From contig NW_024468525.1 of NCBI RefSeq assembly GCF_001632365.1, positions 552,951 to 616,950 on the forward strand: a DNA stretch of 64,000 nt. The letters run 5' to 3'. Under the pieces are notes generated by a model. It made no database searches and was not told the origin of the DNA. It saw nothing but the letters and a program-made list of their open reading frames with translations. This document shows positions 33,105-45,722 of the stretch, one piece after another. Each line of letters begins with the position of its first letter. The first letter of the stretch is position 1. Source of the stretch: Laetiporus sulphureus 93-53. Its lineage: Eukaryota; Basidiomycota; Agaricomycetes; Polyporales; Laetiporaceae. The position numbers were made by a program, and so were the translations under genes.

Positions 33105-35369
33105 ATTGTATCTTTTTCACCCCTGGATCTGATATCTCTTGTACGTGTACACTATTCCAGTCGGTACCGGATACCCTCACGTGATCTAGGCTAGTAGTTA
33201 CATCGTTAAGATAGGCCGCCCTACATGTCGAATGTTGATTGCCTGAGGACTCAAGCTCAAGTACTCACCGGGCCCCAACAATTTTGGTTATAACGAGCGG
33301 CTCTGGAGATAATGAGTGGTCAATATGTGCTATGTGCAACAGCATCGATGCTGGACGCGGTCGCCGTCTGGAATACAAGATGCTCATGTTTCGATGGAGA
33401 AGCCATCAAGTCTTTTCCATCTACAAATCAAAGTTAATGCGCGGCACGTTGGGATTAGCATCATGTGCGTTACTCATCTCTGTATTAGGGCATTGACGAC
33501 GCTGGCATCGCCAATGTAACTACGTGTGAAACAGGGCATGTCGACGACTTCCAAGGTTGTTGGCAATTTCCTTGGCAGCTACCCTCATTGCGAGAAGACT
33601 GCATCTTTGCGAACAGAGCAATGCCACCCGCTCACCACGATTGGGCCCTGTAAGTCGGCTAAGTCTCGAATGCATGGTTGCTTACTTTTTCCTTTTCCTG
33701 CTCATCGTTTCGATCACCTGATTTCTGCTCCCAGGGTCGGGTTCTTAGAGCATGGTCGACATGGACGAAGACTACGGCAGGTCCAGATGCTCTCTTCTCT
33801 CCCTCATTTGGGGCGTTGAAATGAGTGTTCCGTGTCTTCTATGGGTACCCGTGTGTACTCTGCTCACGGCCTCGGATTGAACCAAAGTTCTGGAAGACAG
33901 GAGTTTAGCATCAGCGGCACGCTTGATCAGGTCGAGAGTGGTGCATTGTACACATGTTTCATGAGTTGGACGATGGACCGTCCTCGACCCGTCGGAAACG
34001 TGTGATACACGGCTCAAGGCTATGCTAAACCTTGAATGTCGCACAGGTCTGGTGCTAGCCTGACCGCGCCGACTACCGACTCGGATTGCACGGGATTTGG
34101 AGCAAAAAACGTTTGCACTACTTTCTCAAAATATCCCCCGAGATGGTGGCATCGTTGGTGGTGAAACATACGAAGACCAGCAGAATTACACTAGACTTTC
34201 AGAATCTGAGCCCGTCTGCCGCACACCAAATCTGTGAACATCGCGGAGCATTGGCATCCACTGGCACTTTTTCTCTGCTCGCTAAAGTGACATACTTTCA
34301 CGGCCTATTTCACGGCGCCCTTCACTGTGACTGCAACGAGCAATGATTTTCCCTGCAGGTTCAGTTGGCCGGCCTGGGGCTTGAACGGTCCCTTCAGAAG
34401 CCGGGTCTCCGTGATCGCTCTTTCTTGGTTTTCGGCGCCTCTTCTTGCCACGACACACGACGTGCCCGGGCGGCCGCTTCGCATTGGAGACCAAGTGCCC
34501 TAGCAATCCGCTCTACGGACAAGTCATCTTCGTACCAAGGATCGATGGTACTTCGATAATTGCCGTAAGATGACAATCTTCCACAGCAACCGCCCTACTC
34601 GAACGTCTACAGGCTCCGCGAGGCTCTAGCAGTGTTTGTTCAAGCATCTCATCGATCTGCTCAGACGGATGGTACTCTTGGGTGATGGCCTGCATGGAAA
34701 GCGAAGGTGCGCGAGCTAATTCTCATTCATGGCTTAATCTTAGATCGCCCACATCGCCTGATCACTGCGTGGTTCGCGGTGACGACCAAATTACTCGCTG
34801 AATATTTGGCCGCGCCGCACTTATCGCCATCTTCGCTTAGGAATGGGGATGCAGTGAAGTTCAACACTTCTCTTATCAGATGTTCTGAGCTGTCACGATG
34901 TGCTCTACTAAGAAGCATCTCAGTGGCGACCCTAACGGTCGAACCGTCATGATCGTGGTTCCTGAGAGCATCTCGCTTTGTCGGTGGATCGTCTGGACTG
35001 TAGAACCGTTGCGCATGGCCGCCGAGCGGAAGCCGACATGGAGTCTGATGCATTGACCAATGATCTGGCACGTCCAATTTCGGAAGTAGAACTATCCCCG
35101 CCTTGTGCAATGTTGATCCGCAATACCCAGGATGCACACCGCAGCTTAACCAAACGCTGAAGTTTGTCGACGTTCTCACTCACTAACCAGCGCGTTCTCT
35201 CGCCCTACGGCGTCTGCCGTTTGGACTTCTCTGACACGGTCGTGGGTGCGCGGCAATAGCTCGTAAATGAAGACTTGGAGTACATCCGCTAGGAGCCCAA
35301 TGCTATATAAGATCTGTTAAGCACTCAAGCTCACCAGCACCTTCCTGTCCTTCCAGTAATCTTTTAAAC
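33105..35369. other. Intergenic, no gene seen
   Basis: About 2.3 kb. Two short reverse ORFs at 34394-34695 could be pieces of a small gene ('ERIARALGLQCEAAARARR'), but there is no family match and no clean splice pair. A 150-codon reverse ORF at 34727-35179 looks like chance. Confidence 0.45.
35304..35311 (+). promoter_or_regulatory. TATA box of the small gene
   Basis: TATATAAG, 66 bp before the ATG at 35370, an ordinary core-promoter distance. Confidence 0.6.
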
Positions 35370-35808
35370 ATGTCTACCAATCCCGGCGGCCAACAGTCCA
35401 AGTTCCGTCTCAACCCAAAGCCCACGTACAGCGAGAGAATGTCTGAGACCCGCAGCGAGATCAGACGAATCATGAGGGACGCTCTACGTGCGTGAATTTT
35501 CTGTGATCGTTTGCAAGCTTGAATAACCCTGTCTAGGTACCATCACACACGATGATGTCGCGACCATGCACTGGCCGACATACTGGAAGGACGTGGTCGC
35601 ACGATACCATGTCATCATTGAAGGGTGGCCCCAGGACGTGCCCTTCAGGAACCTCAGCGACGTCTCCAACCTCGGCAAGTTGGAGCAGCTCTTGACGGGC
35701 TGGCAGAACGGCACCATTTATTTTCGCCGGCTCACCGATGCCGAATTCGCAACCCTGAGTGCGCAGCATGACGCAGCTCTTCAGGAGGGCCAAGGGGACG
35801 GGATTTGA
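35370..35808 (+). CDS. Small basidiomycete protein with a 'GWP' motif
   Basis: Two exons: ATG 35370 gives MSTNPGGQQSKFRLNPKP, and an intron at about 35488-35536 joins to 'THDDVATMHWPTYWKDVVA', 'RYHVIIEGWPQDVPFRNLS' and 'KLEQLLTGWQNGTIYFRRL', with the stop at 35808. About 130 residues. The 'IEGWPxxVPFxNLSDVSNL...LxxGxxxFxRLT' pattern recurs in many agaricomycete proteins of unknown function, often in fast-evolving or transposon-rich places; I recall the motif but no function. No signal peptide or zinc ligands. A good TATA box stands just upstream, so it is likely expressed. Confidence 0.72.
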
Positions 35809-37253
35809 GGACGGATGACCAGAGCGAATGACACAGGGCAGGCTGAGGCGCGGAGATGCTGGTAGCATTGAGGTGTTGGAACAGGATACCCGAATCGGCA
35901 TTGGAGCGGCCGTAATCTATTATCATTTCTATGCATTGGATGTGTTGTCATTTGCAACTGTATTTATTCTGGCTCTGGTGGCAAGTGGCTGAAGGCATTT
36001 GACTATGGTAATGTATCATTAGCATCAAGGTTTGAGCAGATCTATCACCTGGCTTCCGGGCGATCCCTTCTGCATATAAAAATTGTACATCAGGTGTACC
36101 AAGTCTTGAAGTTATCTCCACATTAACCCTTCGACGAATGATCGACGAGAAAACGTCATTAAGCGGACACGCGTACTTTGAAGGCAGTATGGTACTGTTA
36201 TGCGTTCGCGGGCAGCATTCTGTTCATCCAAATTCCTCGATACTCCTGATTGCCATGATCCACTAACGGTACCTTCCATGGATAGTTTCCGTGGTCCAGC
36301 GCGCGCTATATGATTATCAGATAATGCAAGCACCGATCAGCATGCCTGCGTTCATTCAAGCGGCCTGTCAGTAGGCGCACATATACATCTTGAGACCCTT
36401 ACACTTACGCACAGAATTACTTCGCCGACCTCCTGGAGAGCTCTCTCCCCATTCGTGCTTCAGCATACTCGCTCCTCATGTAAGAGACGCCTCCCGAGAT
36501 CACAACGAAGGAGCTTGACAGATGCCTACTGGTCAAGCGTAATCGTTGAAGAGCATATCGGATGTGCCAAGCAGGAGGTGCTCCTGGTAGTTGTAGACGC
36601 GATGTCAATTAGGTAGGAATGGTCTGACGCAGACGGCGACCTAAGTAGCACGGGGCACACAACGCGGCAAGATCACCAATATTACGCTACACAGACATCA
36701 TCGCCTGATGGTTACGAGATTCGGCTCTCACATTGTGCGCTTTTGATTCCGAGATGACCGTTGGAATCCGGATACGTCCGAGAGAGTGAACGCGTTTCCT
36801 GGAGATGTTATCAGATAATCTGCCGTTCTCTCGGCCTCGATGTTCAGGTGGAGGCACCGCGGTGTCTCGGAAGTGAGTGAAACGTCCAACGCACACGGTC
36901 ATGCAAGTATGGCGTAGGCTACTCGACGCAAACAGGACCACAACATTGAGCAGAGCGCGCTCAAATTCTGCACGTTCACATCAATGTCCACGCACGTAGC
37001 AAGACGGACAGGCAAAGTACTCGGGAGAAGTCATTTGCATGGGAAGGCGCGTTCTCCACGCTCAAGGAGGGAAGCTGTCTGACATATGGGCACGCGCCCG
37101 GCATATATAAATAATGAGGTCACGGACAGAAGAGCCGGCAGCTCGTAGATGGCCATGAATTGCCAAAACACTGACGGCGGACTACATGCTGACAATAGTG
37201 GATAAATTGGTGGCACGATTGACACAGCAAAATAGAAACAAGACAGAACTTGT
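35809..37253. other. Convergent intergenic region
   Basis: 1.4 kb between the small gene's stop (+) and the STT3 stop (-). Only short, unrecognisable ORFs; no RNA gene could be supported. Confidence 0.45.
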
Positions 37254-40211
37254 CTAAGCAATAGCTCTCCGCCTCGGCTGCGGTTTTGTCTTCTTCTTCT
37301 TCTTCCCCTCTGAAAAGGCGTTAGCGGCTTTGAGGTCGCGTCCCAAGATATCATCCTTCTTGACTTGGTATATCCGGACCTAGAGAGGGTATATCGACTG
37401 TCAGATTACGAAATGACGTACATATCTGTTTGCAGACTCACAATCCAGTTTTCCGAGGTGAATGCCTCATCTGTGAGAGGGGCATGAGCATCGATAGGAG
37501 ATTCCACCGGATAAGCGTACCTAAATAGTCTAATGTCGGCCCCACCTTTGGCATCTGCTGGCCACGGACGCGGTCCAAAGCTTGATTGCCGCCAAACAGT
37601 TCAGCAAAGCTTACCGCATCTATTCAGTCATGCATCCACAGAAGTCTAAGAGGGCAGCCAACTCACCGGTAGTAAGACATCCTGTACATCAGACTGTTCT
37701 TCATCGTTGGTGATGCTTGGTCGTCGACCCTGTACTCCCCGTTAGCCGTAAAGTAGTTCGGCTCCTGTATTTCGTCCGGCCAAACGCCTTGGGCAATGCG
37801 AACCATCCACAAGAATTTGTTGATGTCGTCTCCAGAATACCCAAGCAGGCCACCGAAGATGACCAGGACATAGTCGACGTCATGCTTTCGCAGGATCGGA
37901 TAGGCGACTTCCTCGCTGCTCGACATTGCCTTCCCTACGGTGGCAATGTGCGCTGGAATATGATGTGTGCGTCATTAAATCGCAGCCAATAGATGACAAA
38001 GACCTACTGTTATTCCATGTATTGTTGTCGACCAAAGTCGGCCGATCAGCCATACCCGCAATCTGATATCCATAATCCCACCAGCTCATGACCACCGCGG
38101 TCTCTGGTGTATTTTGCCTGAGCCAGTAGTATGCCTCACGGAAATCATCGATAATGTGTTGACTACCATCCTGGTTTGTAGTAGCCAAGACGACTGATGG
38201 CGAAGAATATGCAGTCGACGTCACGTACGTGCAGTGAAGCACGAAGAAGAGCAGCATGCCGATAGCATTCAGGATTACAGCACCGCGAGTGTCAAGACCG
38301 AAGATGCCGTGTGGTTTGTTATCTTTCTTAGATGGAGAGGCGACTGCAGTAAGAGTGGAGAGCAGGCCGTCAAGCGGACCGTTCCGATGTACAGGTGGTG
38401 CCTTCTTCGCCTTCTTGCTGGAGGCCGTAGCACTGGCGGAGCCAGCTGAGACGGCAGTAGAGCTGCCGCTGACGCTGTCACCATCGTCGTCGTCTTCCAC
38501 GGCATCCGGCTCTGTGGGATCCAGATAGGTATCTAGCAATGACGAGAACGCAACGGCGGCAGAGACGCAGACCACGGGCGTGAGTGTGAGCATCAGCCGG
38601 ACCATTACGCCGGCAAAGTAGCTGGCAACAACCGCATAGATGATGACGAAGACATGTTCGTCACGCAGCTCACGGAAGCACAGTATAACGCCTGCAGGGA
38701 ACAAGAATATTAGGAGCTGCAGATCCATGAAGAACGAGGGCCAAGCGGTGGGCTGATGCTCCGAGACAGACGCGATGATCGGGATGTACCTGCGATGGTC
38801 AGCGGTGAGCAAAGTACACAGTGAAGGCGGAAGACCAGCTTCACTTCTTAGCATAACCCGTGTCCCACAACGAGTAGAAACGTCCCGTCCACGGCGCGAT
38901 CCACCCCTTGTACGTGAGTCCGATGATCGCCAAGGCTCCGAGTATGCCCATTGCAACGACGGAGGCATAGAGCAGGCTTTGAAACTGCTTTGATGACACA
39001 TGGCTGCGTACCAGCTCAGCGAAAGCGACGATCTGCAGCAGTCCAAAGACACCTGATGATGGTCCGGATGAGCTCCGACGGTGTGTGGTAATTGACAATT
39101 TCGGTAGTACCAACCTAGGGCCGCCATGTGTTCGCTAGTGCGTACCGGTTGGAAGCCCACGAATGGGACTTGCATGCTGGCGAGCGTCCCGATGGCGTAC
39201 CACGAGGAGTATGCTACGTACAGGCGGCTGCTGAAGCGGCCCATGAGGATCAGGGCGAATGCATGGAGGGGGATCATGTTCGTAATAAATGCATATCCGC
39301 CTGCAAACATCCCGTCAGACGTAATGCATTGAAGCGCTGCGGTTCACTTACCCCAGGCCGCCACCATGTAGAAATAGAACAGAGCGGCTAGGGTGCCGAA
39401 AAATGCACTTCCAGTCTTGAGCGCCTTGATCCAGAGGAAGAATGTGAACATCAGGAGGAAGATGGCAATGGCCTCATTGTCATAAGATCCCGCGACGGAT
39501 CGGGAAATATAGCCAGGAACAATACCGATGAAGGCAGCTGCAAGGAGGCCGGCACTTTCGTCCTTCAGTTCCTTGGTAAACCTAGCATCCCTCCGGTCAA
39601 TCTCCATTTCAACCAAGCGCCTGCCCTCAGGAGACGTACATGTATGTGGACCAGGCGGTAAGTGCACTAAACCCTGGTGCGAGTAGCACACAAATGTTCC
39701 GTATGTCCACAGGAAGGTTAAGCGCATGAAGCACGTTGTATATTACGCCACTAGTTGCCATAAGACCGGGATAGATTGTGCCTCCAACAACACGGCCCAA
39801 CGGGTACCATGCCGTGGGGTCAAACCAATTCCAGAATTCCTATCATCCCAAGTGAATAACTTCGTTGACATTGCAGTCAAAGGGCACCCACATAGAATCC
39901 TTGTGATGCTATGACTTTAGTTGCCCGGCTAAACGACGTATTACGTTTGGACACGTTTTACATCCAATACGGAACGCTTACTAGTTAAACCACGGGTCAC
40001 TAGTTTGTCGCGTCAGCTGAGACAATGGCTGTCCTCAATACATGTGGACGTACAATTCGTGTATGACACTCTCAAAATTGACGACAGCGAACAAACGTGA
40101 CGCAATACCCGCAGCAGAGATGAGCGCGAGTGCCACGATTCGCAACAGGGAGGAGGTGTTCGCGACGGTCGTCGGAGACAAATCCGACGCCAGCGAGTAT
40201 GCCATAGGCAT
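37254..40211 (-). CDS. STT3: Oligosaccharyltransferase catalytic subunit STT3
   Basis: The multi-pass ER membrane subunit that transfers the lipid-linked glycan to Asn-X-Ser/Thr. About ten exons. ATG 40211 (or 40205) starts '[11 protein letters not shown]'. After a split codon comes '[19 protein letters not shown]' (first DxD-type metal/substrate motif), '[16 protein letters not shown]', '[16 protein letters not shown]' (second acidic motif), '[17 protein letters not shown]' (external-loop Glu), '[19 protein letters not shown]' (WWDYG acceptor-binding motif) and '[19 protein letters not shown]' (the DK-type region). The C-terminus is a Lys run ('[18 protein letters not shown]'). A Ser/Ala-rich acidic insert ('[12 protein letters not shown]') sits before the WWDYG domain. 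All catalytic motifs are present, so it should be active. Divergent from the SFT1-type SNARE. Confidence 0.95.
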
Positions 40212-40549
40212 GGCTGCTAGTTGACGACGCAGAGAGCGTCGACGGGGGGCAGCAGGATGTGCAGAAAGAGAGACAAGGAAAGGATACAGCAAGCTCAGTG
40301 GGCCCGCAGTCGCGTAGACTTGGCAGACACGTCGCGCGTATGCGGGCTGCTTAGTCATCAGCCTCTACGAATTTTCACGTGACTGGCGTCTGTCTTTAGC
40401 GCCCACGGCCACTTTTGTCACTACCCTGCAACTCCTCCCTTGATACTGTTACAGAAGCTACTCCATTTGAGCCTTTCTGCTATCTGGGCCAGCACGTCCT
40501 ACTCAGGGCACCTCTAATTGACTATACCACTGCAATCTGTTAGGCCGAA
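40212..40549. promoter_or_regulatory. Shared promoter region STT3 / SNARE
   Basis: 338 bp between two divergent secretory-pathway genes. No clear TATA; GC-rich near the STT3 start. Confidence 0.4.
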
Positions 40550-40993
40550 ATGTCTACTTCACGGGACCGAGTTGAGGATACCTATGAGATGCAGAATGAC
40601 CAGAGGCTCGATGAGCTGCATTCTAAGTTACGGTCATTACGCGGAGTATGCTTCATCTCTGTTGACTTCTCCCGCTCAGCTCACTTCAACATCACAGGTC
40701 ACGACAGATATCTATGACGACGTTGAGCGGCAAAACACTACGTTAGACGAGACAGTGAGCCTCAATTTCTCAGATGCATCTCCCGTATAGCTGACAGCCG
40801 TGCATAGCGAAATTCCTTTGCCTCCTTTGGTGCTTCACTGGTGCAATCATCCCGACGTGCCTCACAAGCGTTCGGGATTGGTTCTGGTGGCGTGAAGCAG
40901 TGGCGGACTATCGGCTACTGCATCGCAGCCTTCGTGGCTCTATGGATTTTGTGGAAGGTGTTCCGATGGTTCTGGTGGACGCCAAGTCCATGA
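40550..40993 (+). CDS. SFT1: Bet1/Sft1-type Qc-SNARE
   Basis: A tail-anchored SNARE for ER-Golgi or intra-Golgi fusion. Three exons: MSTSRDRVEDTYEMQ with 'NDQRLDELHSKLRSLRG', an intron at about 40646-40697, then 'VTTDIYDDVERQNTTLDET', a second intron, and 'NSFASFGASLVQSSRRASQ'. The SNARE heptads run from 'LDELHSKL' to 'LVQSSRRA'; the zero-layer Gln fits 'VERQNTTLD'. The C-terminal anchor is 'IGYCIAAFVALWILWKVF'. About 110 residues, the usual size. It could equally be labelled Bet1; the short N-terminus and the sequence around 'YDDVERQN' favour Sft1 in fungal annotation, with moderate confidence in that choice. Confidence 0.9.
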
Positions 40994-41360
40994 GCTGTGC
41001 GCTGAACGTTTCTCTTCTGGATACTGGGTGATATTGGATGCACGTCTGGAACCTAGGACGACGACGAGCAGATATTGTATGGTCGCATAATGTAATTTAT
41101 TGCGTTCACAGGACACGTAGTTTCTCAATTGTATACTAGGAATTGATTGTCAGTCTATATCACAACTGTATATTGTACGGGCGCCACAGTCGCGTGCGGT
41201 GGCCCGAATGGAGATGGTCATTTGCCCACACCGACGCCCGCGGTCGCCACTGCTTTCAACTGCGCAGAGTCCCTACCTAACGCGCACGTTGCACGATTCT
41301 CAATTCGCCACATCTACATTCGTGCAAAGGCACACTCCTTCCACTCAAGCGCAAACAGTC

Positions 41361-42960
41361 ATGTCAGACCGGGATGTATTGCTATCGATGGGGTTCGATC
41401 CCGCCCGTGTCGACTGTGCGTAGCATGTGCACCTATTCGCACTCATCATGTCTTCCAACATCTGTCTAAATACGGAGCACAGGGGCCTTGAAGGCAACCA
41501 ACAACCGAGGTCTCCAACCCGCAATGGACCACATACTCGAGAACGACGGCAAGCCCGTCCCAGATCTCTCCACCGTGTCCACGTCCAGCGCACCCGCTGC
41601 AGGAGCGGGAGGTGCAGAGCATGAAGAAGATGAGGAGGAGCTGGAAGCTTTACAAGCTGTGTACGGGAAGGCGAATATTGCTCCCGCAGTGGACGGCGGC
41701 AGTGCTGGTGCTGAGGCTGAAGCGAAGGTACGCTATCATTCGGCGCGTAGTCCATTCGATTCGATCCGTTTTCTCTTCGTCGTGTGCCATGCCTCTGATG
41801 ATTGATCGTAGAGCATCAAATGCTCAGTCTGCGGCAAGACATTCAAGAACACCGCAGTAGCAAATTACCATGCAGAGAAGAGCGGTCACGACCAGTTCGA
41901 AGAGTCTGCAGAAGAGGTTCGCGCCATTCGTATCCTCGCTCGTAGCGTGTCTAATGCGAGAACGCTTACTGGCTTGTTGCAGATCAAACCGCTCACGGAG
42001 GAAGAGAAGCAGCAGAAGCTCGCAGAGTTGCGCGAGAAGATGGCCGCAAAGCGTGCCGCCAAAGCGAAGGAAGAAGCCCAAGAGAACCTCGCTAACGAAG
42101 CCATCCGCAGGAAAGCTGGCAAGGTTCTTCACACCTCTACCATTCATCCTACCAGAACTTGACATCATCTCATCCAGGACGTGAACGAGCTGCGCGAAGA
42201 GATCAAGGCCAAAGAGCTCATGAAGGAAGCCGAGGCGAAGCGCAGAGGTGCGGACCCAGTTCCCATCCCGAACGCAGCCCACACGGACTCACACCTTCAT
42301 ATACGCACACACGCACAAAACACCCGCCTTTGACTTGCAGAGAAGCTGGAAGACGCGAAGGCACGTGCGGCGATCAAGGCGCAAATCGAAGCCGACAAGA
42401 GGGAGCGAGCGGAGCGCGCTGCCCGGGAGAAGGCTCTGCGCGAGGGCAAGCCCGTACCAGGCAGCTCGGCGCCTGCTGCTGTTCCCGCCCCCGCCCCCGC
42501 CGCTAGCACCGCGCCGAAGACGGCAGGGAAGGACTACCCTGAGACCCGCCTCCAGATACGCATGGCGAGCGGCGGACAGCCGTACACGACCACGCTCCCG
42601 AGCGATGCGAGTGCGTCTATAATCCTCCTGTTCTCACTGGCTGCGCGAAATGACTGACGTGGATGGCCTCACAGCACTCCGCGAAGTGGCCGAGTTCCTC
42701 GCAGCGCAGACACTCTCGGTCGACGTGGAGACCGTCAACTTCACCATGTCCTTCCCAAGGTGCGTCTGACATCGCTTGAGCGCGCGTATGCATGGCGTCG
42801 GTGCTGATCAATGTGTGATCTCTTCAGGAAAACGTTTGCACGCGCCGACTTCTCACGGACCTTGAGAGAGCTTGGCTTGACGCCGTCGGCTGTACGTACG
42901 ATTATTGCAAGCATATGGGTGCATTCTGATCCTCGTTCCTAGGTTTTGATCGCATCATGA
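41361..42960 (+). CDS. UBA - C2H2 finger - UBX protein (UBXN1/SAKS1-like)
   Basis: A predicted p97/Cdc48 cofactor that binds ubiquitin. ATG 41361 starts the UBA-type helix 'MSDRDVLLSMGFDPARV', continued after an intron by 'ATNNRGLQPAMDHILEND'. A C2H2-like finger follows ('CSVCGKTFKNTAVANYHAE', then 'SGHDQF'). Then a long charged helix ('EEEKQQKLAELREKMAAKR', 'KAKELMKEAEAKRR', 'KAQIEADKRERAERAAREK'), a Pro/Ala linker, and a C-terminal UBX domain from about 42530 ('YPETRLQIRMASGGQPYTT', 'LREVAEFLAAQ', 'FTMSFPRKTFARADFSRTL', 'ELGLTPSAVLIAS'). Eight short introns. The 'TMSFPRKTF' loop is the UBX-type FPR-like p97-binding turn. Intact, stop 42960. Confidence 0.92.
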
Positions 42961-43739
42961 TGTGGCCGACGAGATTTCACATACCAAGAGGACTCTATCA
43001 ATAGCATTGAATTGCTGTCATTGCAGATGTACCAATATGGATCTTATACAAGCATGGAGGCACCCGGATACTCCTTGTACTTTGCGGTTCGCACTTTGCG
43101 ATTAAATGTTCTGCACACCTTGCACAGGATGTGACATCATCAGGGATGGCACTCTCGTGGGATAAGATGCCCCTGACTGTTTGCAGATGTTCGCGAAAGC
43201 AAATCAATATGAGCCCAGCTGCAGCCAACCTCATGATTGAGGACTGATTTCAGGTCAGGTTGCATCTGTCGCCCATTGGCTTGCAGTCGAACTAGCCCGA
43301 TCCTTCCTGTGCGGAGAGGACCTGTGAATCACAACATGGGAACAGCATGCCACCCACATACAAGTGTGCACGGCTCAATAAGTATCGTGGCATACTTGAT
43401 CAGACAACTGCAGAGCAGCTGCGACATCGGAATTCGCTTGTCGTACGATACATGTGGACAACAAGTAGGCTGCTCCAATGTCTCCAAAGCATTACTGTCC
43501 CATGATAGCATACAATACAGATAGGGATAGCACAAACCGATCCAAACTCGTCAAGGGATACATATATCGGCTGGTCAGGATATCGGACAATATATGTCAG
43601 GGAGTCAGCAGAAGACATTATCAATCTGAAACGACAATGTCAATAAGCGAAAGGACTGCCATTTACGCGATGATGTGCCCACCTACCTAAGAAGTAATAT
43701 AATAGATACAGCAAGTGTTCGTTAGATGATGAAATCGCG
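42961..43739. other. Convergent intergenic region, no gene seen
   Basis: 780 bp between the UBX gene (+) and the coiled-coil gene (-). Only chance ORFs. Confidence 0.45.
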
Positions 43740-45722
43740 TTATGGAGCAGCCGCAGGCTGGCCAACAGCGTCCCTGGCCTGTGCTTGCACTGGCTGCGAC
43801 GTAAGGCGCGCGGCTTTTACCGGCACTGAATACCGTCTCGGTTTTGGTCTCTCCGCCATCGACCAGTCGAGCCTCCGTCGCTCAGACGTCGTGCCGCGGA
43901 GCGCGTTTGAAAGATCGTCCGGCAGCGGATTCGTGCGCGATCGTGGCTGCAACGACTTGACGCGTCGCGATGCCTGCTGTCGTTCGTGTAGCGTTTGGTA
44001 ATCCATGTCGTCTTTTGATCGATGCATGATGAGTGGGGGTATGATAGTCCGGTCGAATCCAGGTGACGGGATGGTGGGGTTCGGTGATGGGGCAGGCACC
44101 TCTGTAAGTCGGTGAGACAGATGTTCCTACACCTCAAGGGAAGATCAATGGAACCTACCCAGGGTGTTCCTCTTTGGTGCGAATTGCGGAAGAGGAGGGG
44201 GCAGGGTTGGGCTTACAGCTGCAGCCGTCGCCGGCGTTGTCGGCCTCGTTTCTGACAACTCCAGGAACGAGCCGCCCTTGTATCCCACTGTATCTATGTG
44301 AATGATGGGGACCCGCGGGACGCCTTCTGAGCTGGAAGCGGCCCGCCGCACGCTGTGACTCCGGCTCTGCGCTCTGCGCAACGGTCCAGATGGCCGCTCG
44401 CCCGAAGCAGACGGCGTTCGTGCAATCCTCAGGCTCGCCCTCGACGTACGCACGCTTCGTCGGCGTGCGGCTTGCACACGATTCACCCTGTCAGCTACCG
44501 GTGGTGGAGGCTGATTGTACTGCACATTCGCATACGTCGCCTTGCTTGCGACTGCAGTCGCGGTGACTCCAACGACCTGAGCGAGCTGTACGCTGCGCTC
44601 CGTGACGGAATCCCCAACGAGCACGCTCCGTTCTGTGAAGGCGTCGCCCACCACAGCGCTGACATCATCGTACTGCTCGTCTGGATACCCAAAGTCGAAG
44701 TTGTCGAGGTCGTCCATCTCCTGTGCCATCTCCTCCGCGACCTGCCAAGCCTCCTCAAGCTCCTCCTGCAGCTCTGAGATCTTTGATCGAGCCTCCTTCA
44801 GCTCCACAGCGCGCTTCCCGTATGATGCATTGAGTTTCCTGAGCGCCATTGCCAGCGCAGACGCAGTGTGGACATCCTGAATCCGCTGGATCTGTGCGCG
44901 CTGGTCTGAAATCGTGAGCAGAGTTTCCATGAGCCGATCGCAAGCAGCGGTAACCTCGGATAACTGCGTTGTCATATTCGCCAGCGCTTCGCGATCACCT
45001 GCGTCCGTAGAGTCCGCAAATGACAGCACATTCAGCGACTGCAGCAACATCATCCGCCTCTGCATATTAAACCGGTACTGCGCTTGCATTTTCGCCCTAA
45101 GCTGCGATAGCCGTGAGCACACTTGGAACGACGCATATGGAGAAAAATGGGAGCGAACCGATTCTAAGCGCGTGACCTCCTCCGCGATCTCACCCTCTAG
45201 TACATGCAGCGGCATTAGGCGAATGAAGGACTCCTGCGCTGATGCTTTGATGGCAGTCGAAACAATCTCTTGCAGTTGTTTGGACGTAAGACTCCACTGA
45301 GCAGCTTGGAGGGTCATGCCGCGCCACAGGACAGGCGTCGAGTCGAAATTCACGGACGGTGGAAGGATCAACGTCGGAATCTTCCTGATAATCTTCACCG
45401 CTGGGGAGGCAGGGGTGGGGATACGTGCCGGCGGAGGATCTCCTCCTGCAGTTCCATGCCTGAAGTGTGTGCTCGAAGTACTCTGCCGTGATGAGCCAGA
45501 TTCTGATGCAGCATCCTGAGAGGGAGTCCAGGTTGAGACGCGTGGACTCGAATATGCCGGGGTCGCTTCTTCCAACATCGTCTTACCCAAATCGACAGGT
45601 ACAACGGCAGCCTTCTGCGTGGACTTGGGATTGCGGGGGCCCATTGGAGGTGGCGGGCGAGTGCGAACCGTTCCTGTAGTTGGTGATTGGACTGCGGGCG
45701 GCCGCGCTGGAGAGAAATCCAT
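43740..45722 (-). CDS. Coiled-coil protein of unknown function
   Basis: ATG 45722 (MDFSPARPPAVQSPTTG) starts a Pro/Ser-rich head. The fold begins around residue 115 with 'TLILPPSVNFDSTPVLWRG' and 'LTSKQLQEIVSTAIKASAQ', then 'RLMPLHVLEGEIAEEVTRL' and long helices ('ALRKLNASYGKRAVELKEA', 'KISELQEELEEAWQVAEEM'). An acidic patch 'EMDDLDNFDFGYPDEQYDD' and a basic Ser-rich tail follow. An intron at about 44100-44160 joins to the last exon ('VPAPSPNPTIPSPGFDR'), stop 43740; about 645 residues. I do not recognise the family. The layout suggests a cytoskeletal or polarity scaffold, but that is only inference. The nearest neighbour on the same strand is the carotenoid oxygenase. Confidence 0.8.

Noticed and set aside
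34394..34695. Two short reverse ORFs that might form a small gene
   Set aside because: No convincing donor/acceptor pair joins them and no family match was recognised.
34727..35179. 150-codon reverse ORF
   Set aside because: No recognisable motif and no matching splice partners; composition looks random.
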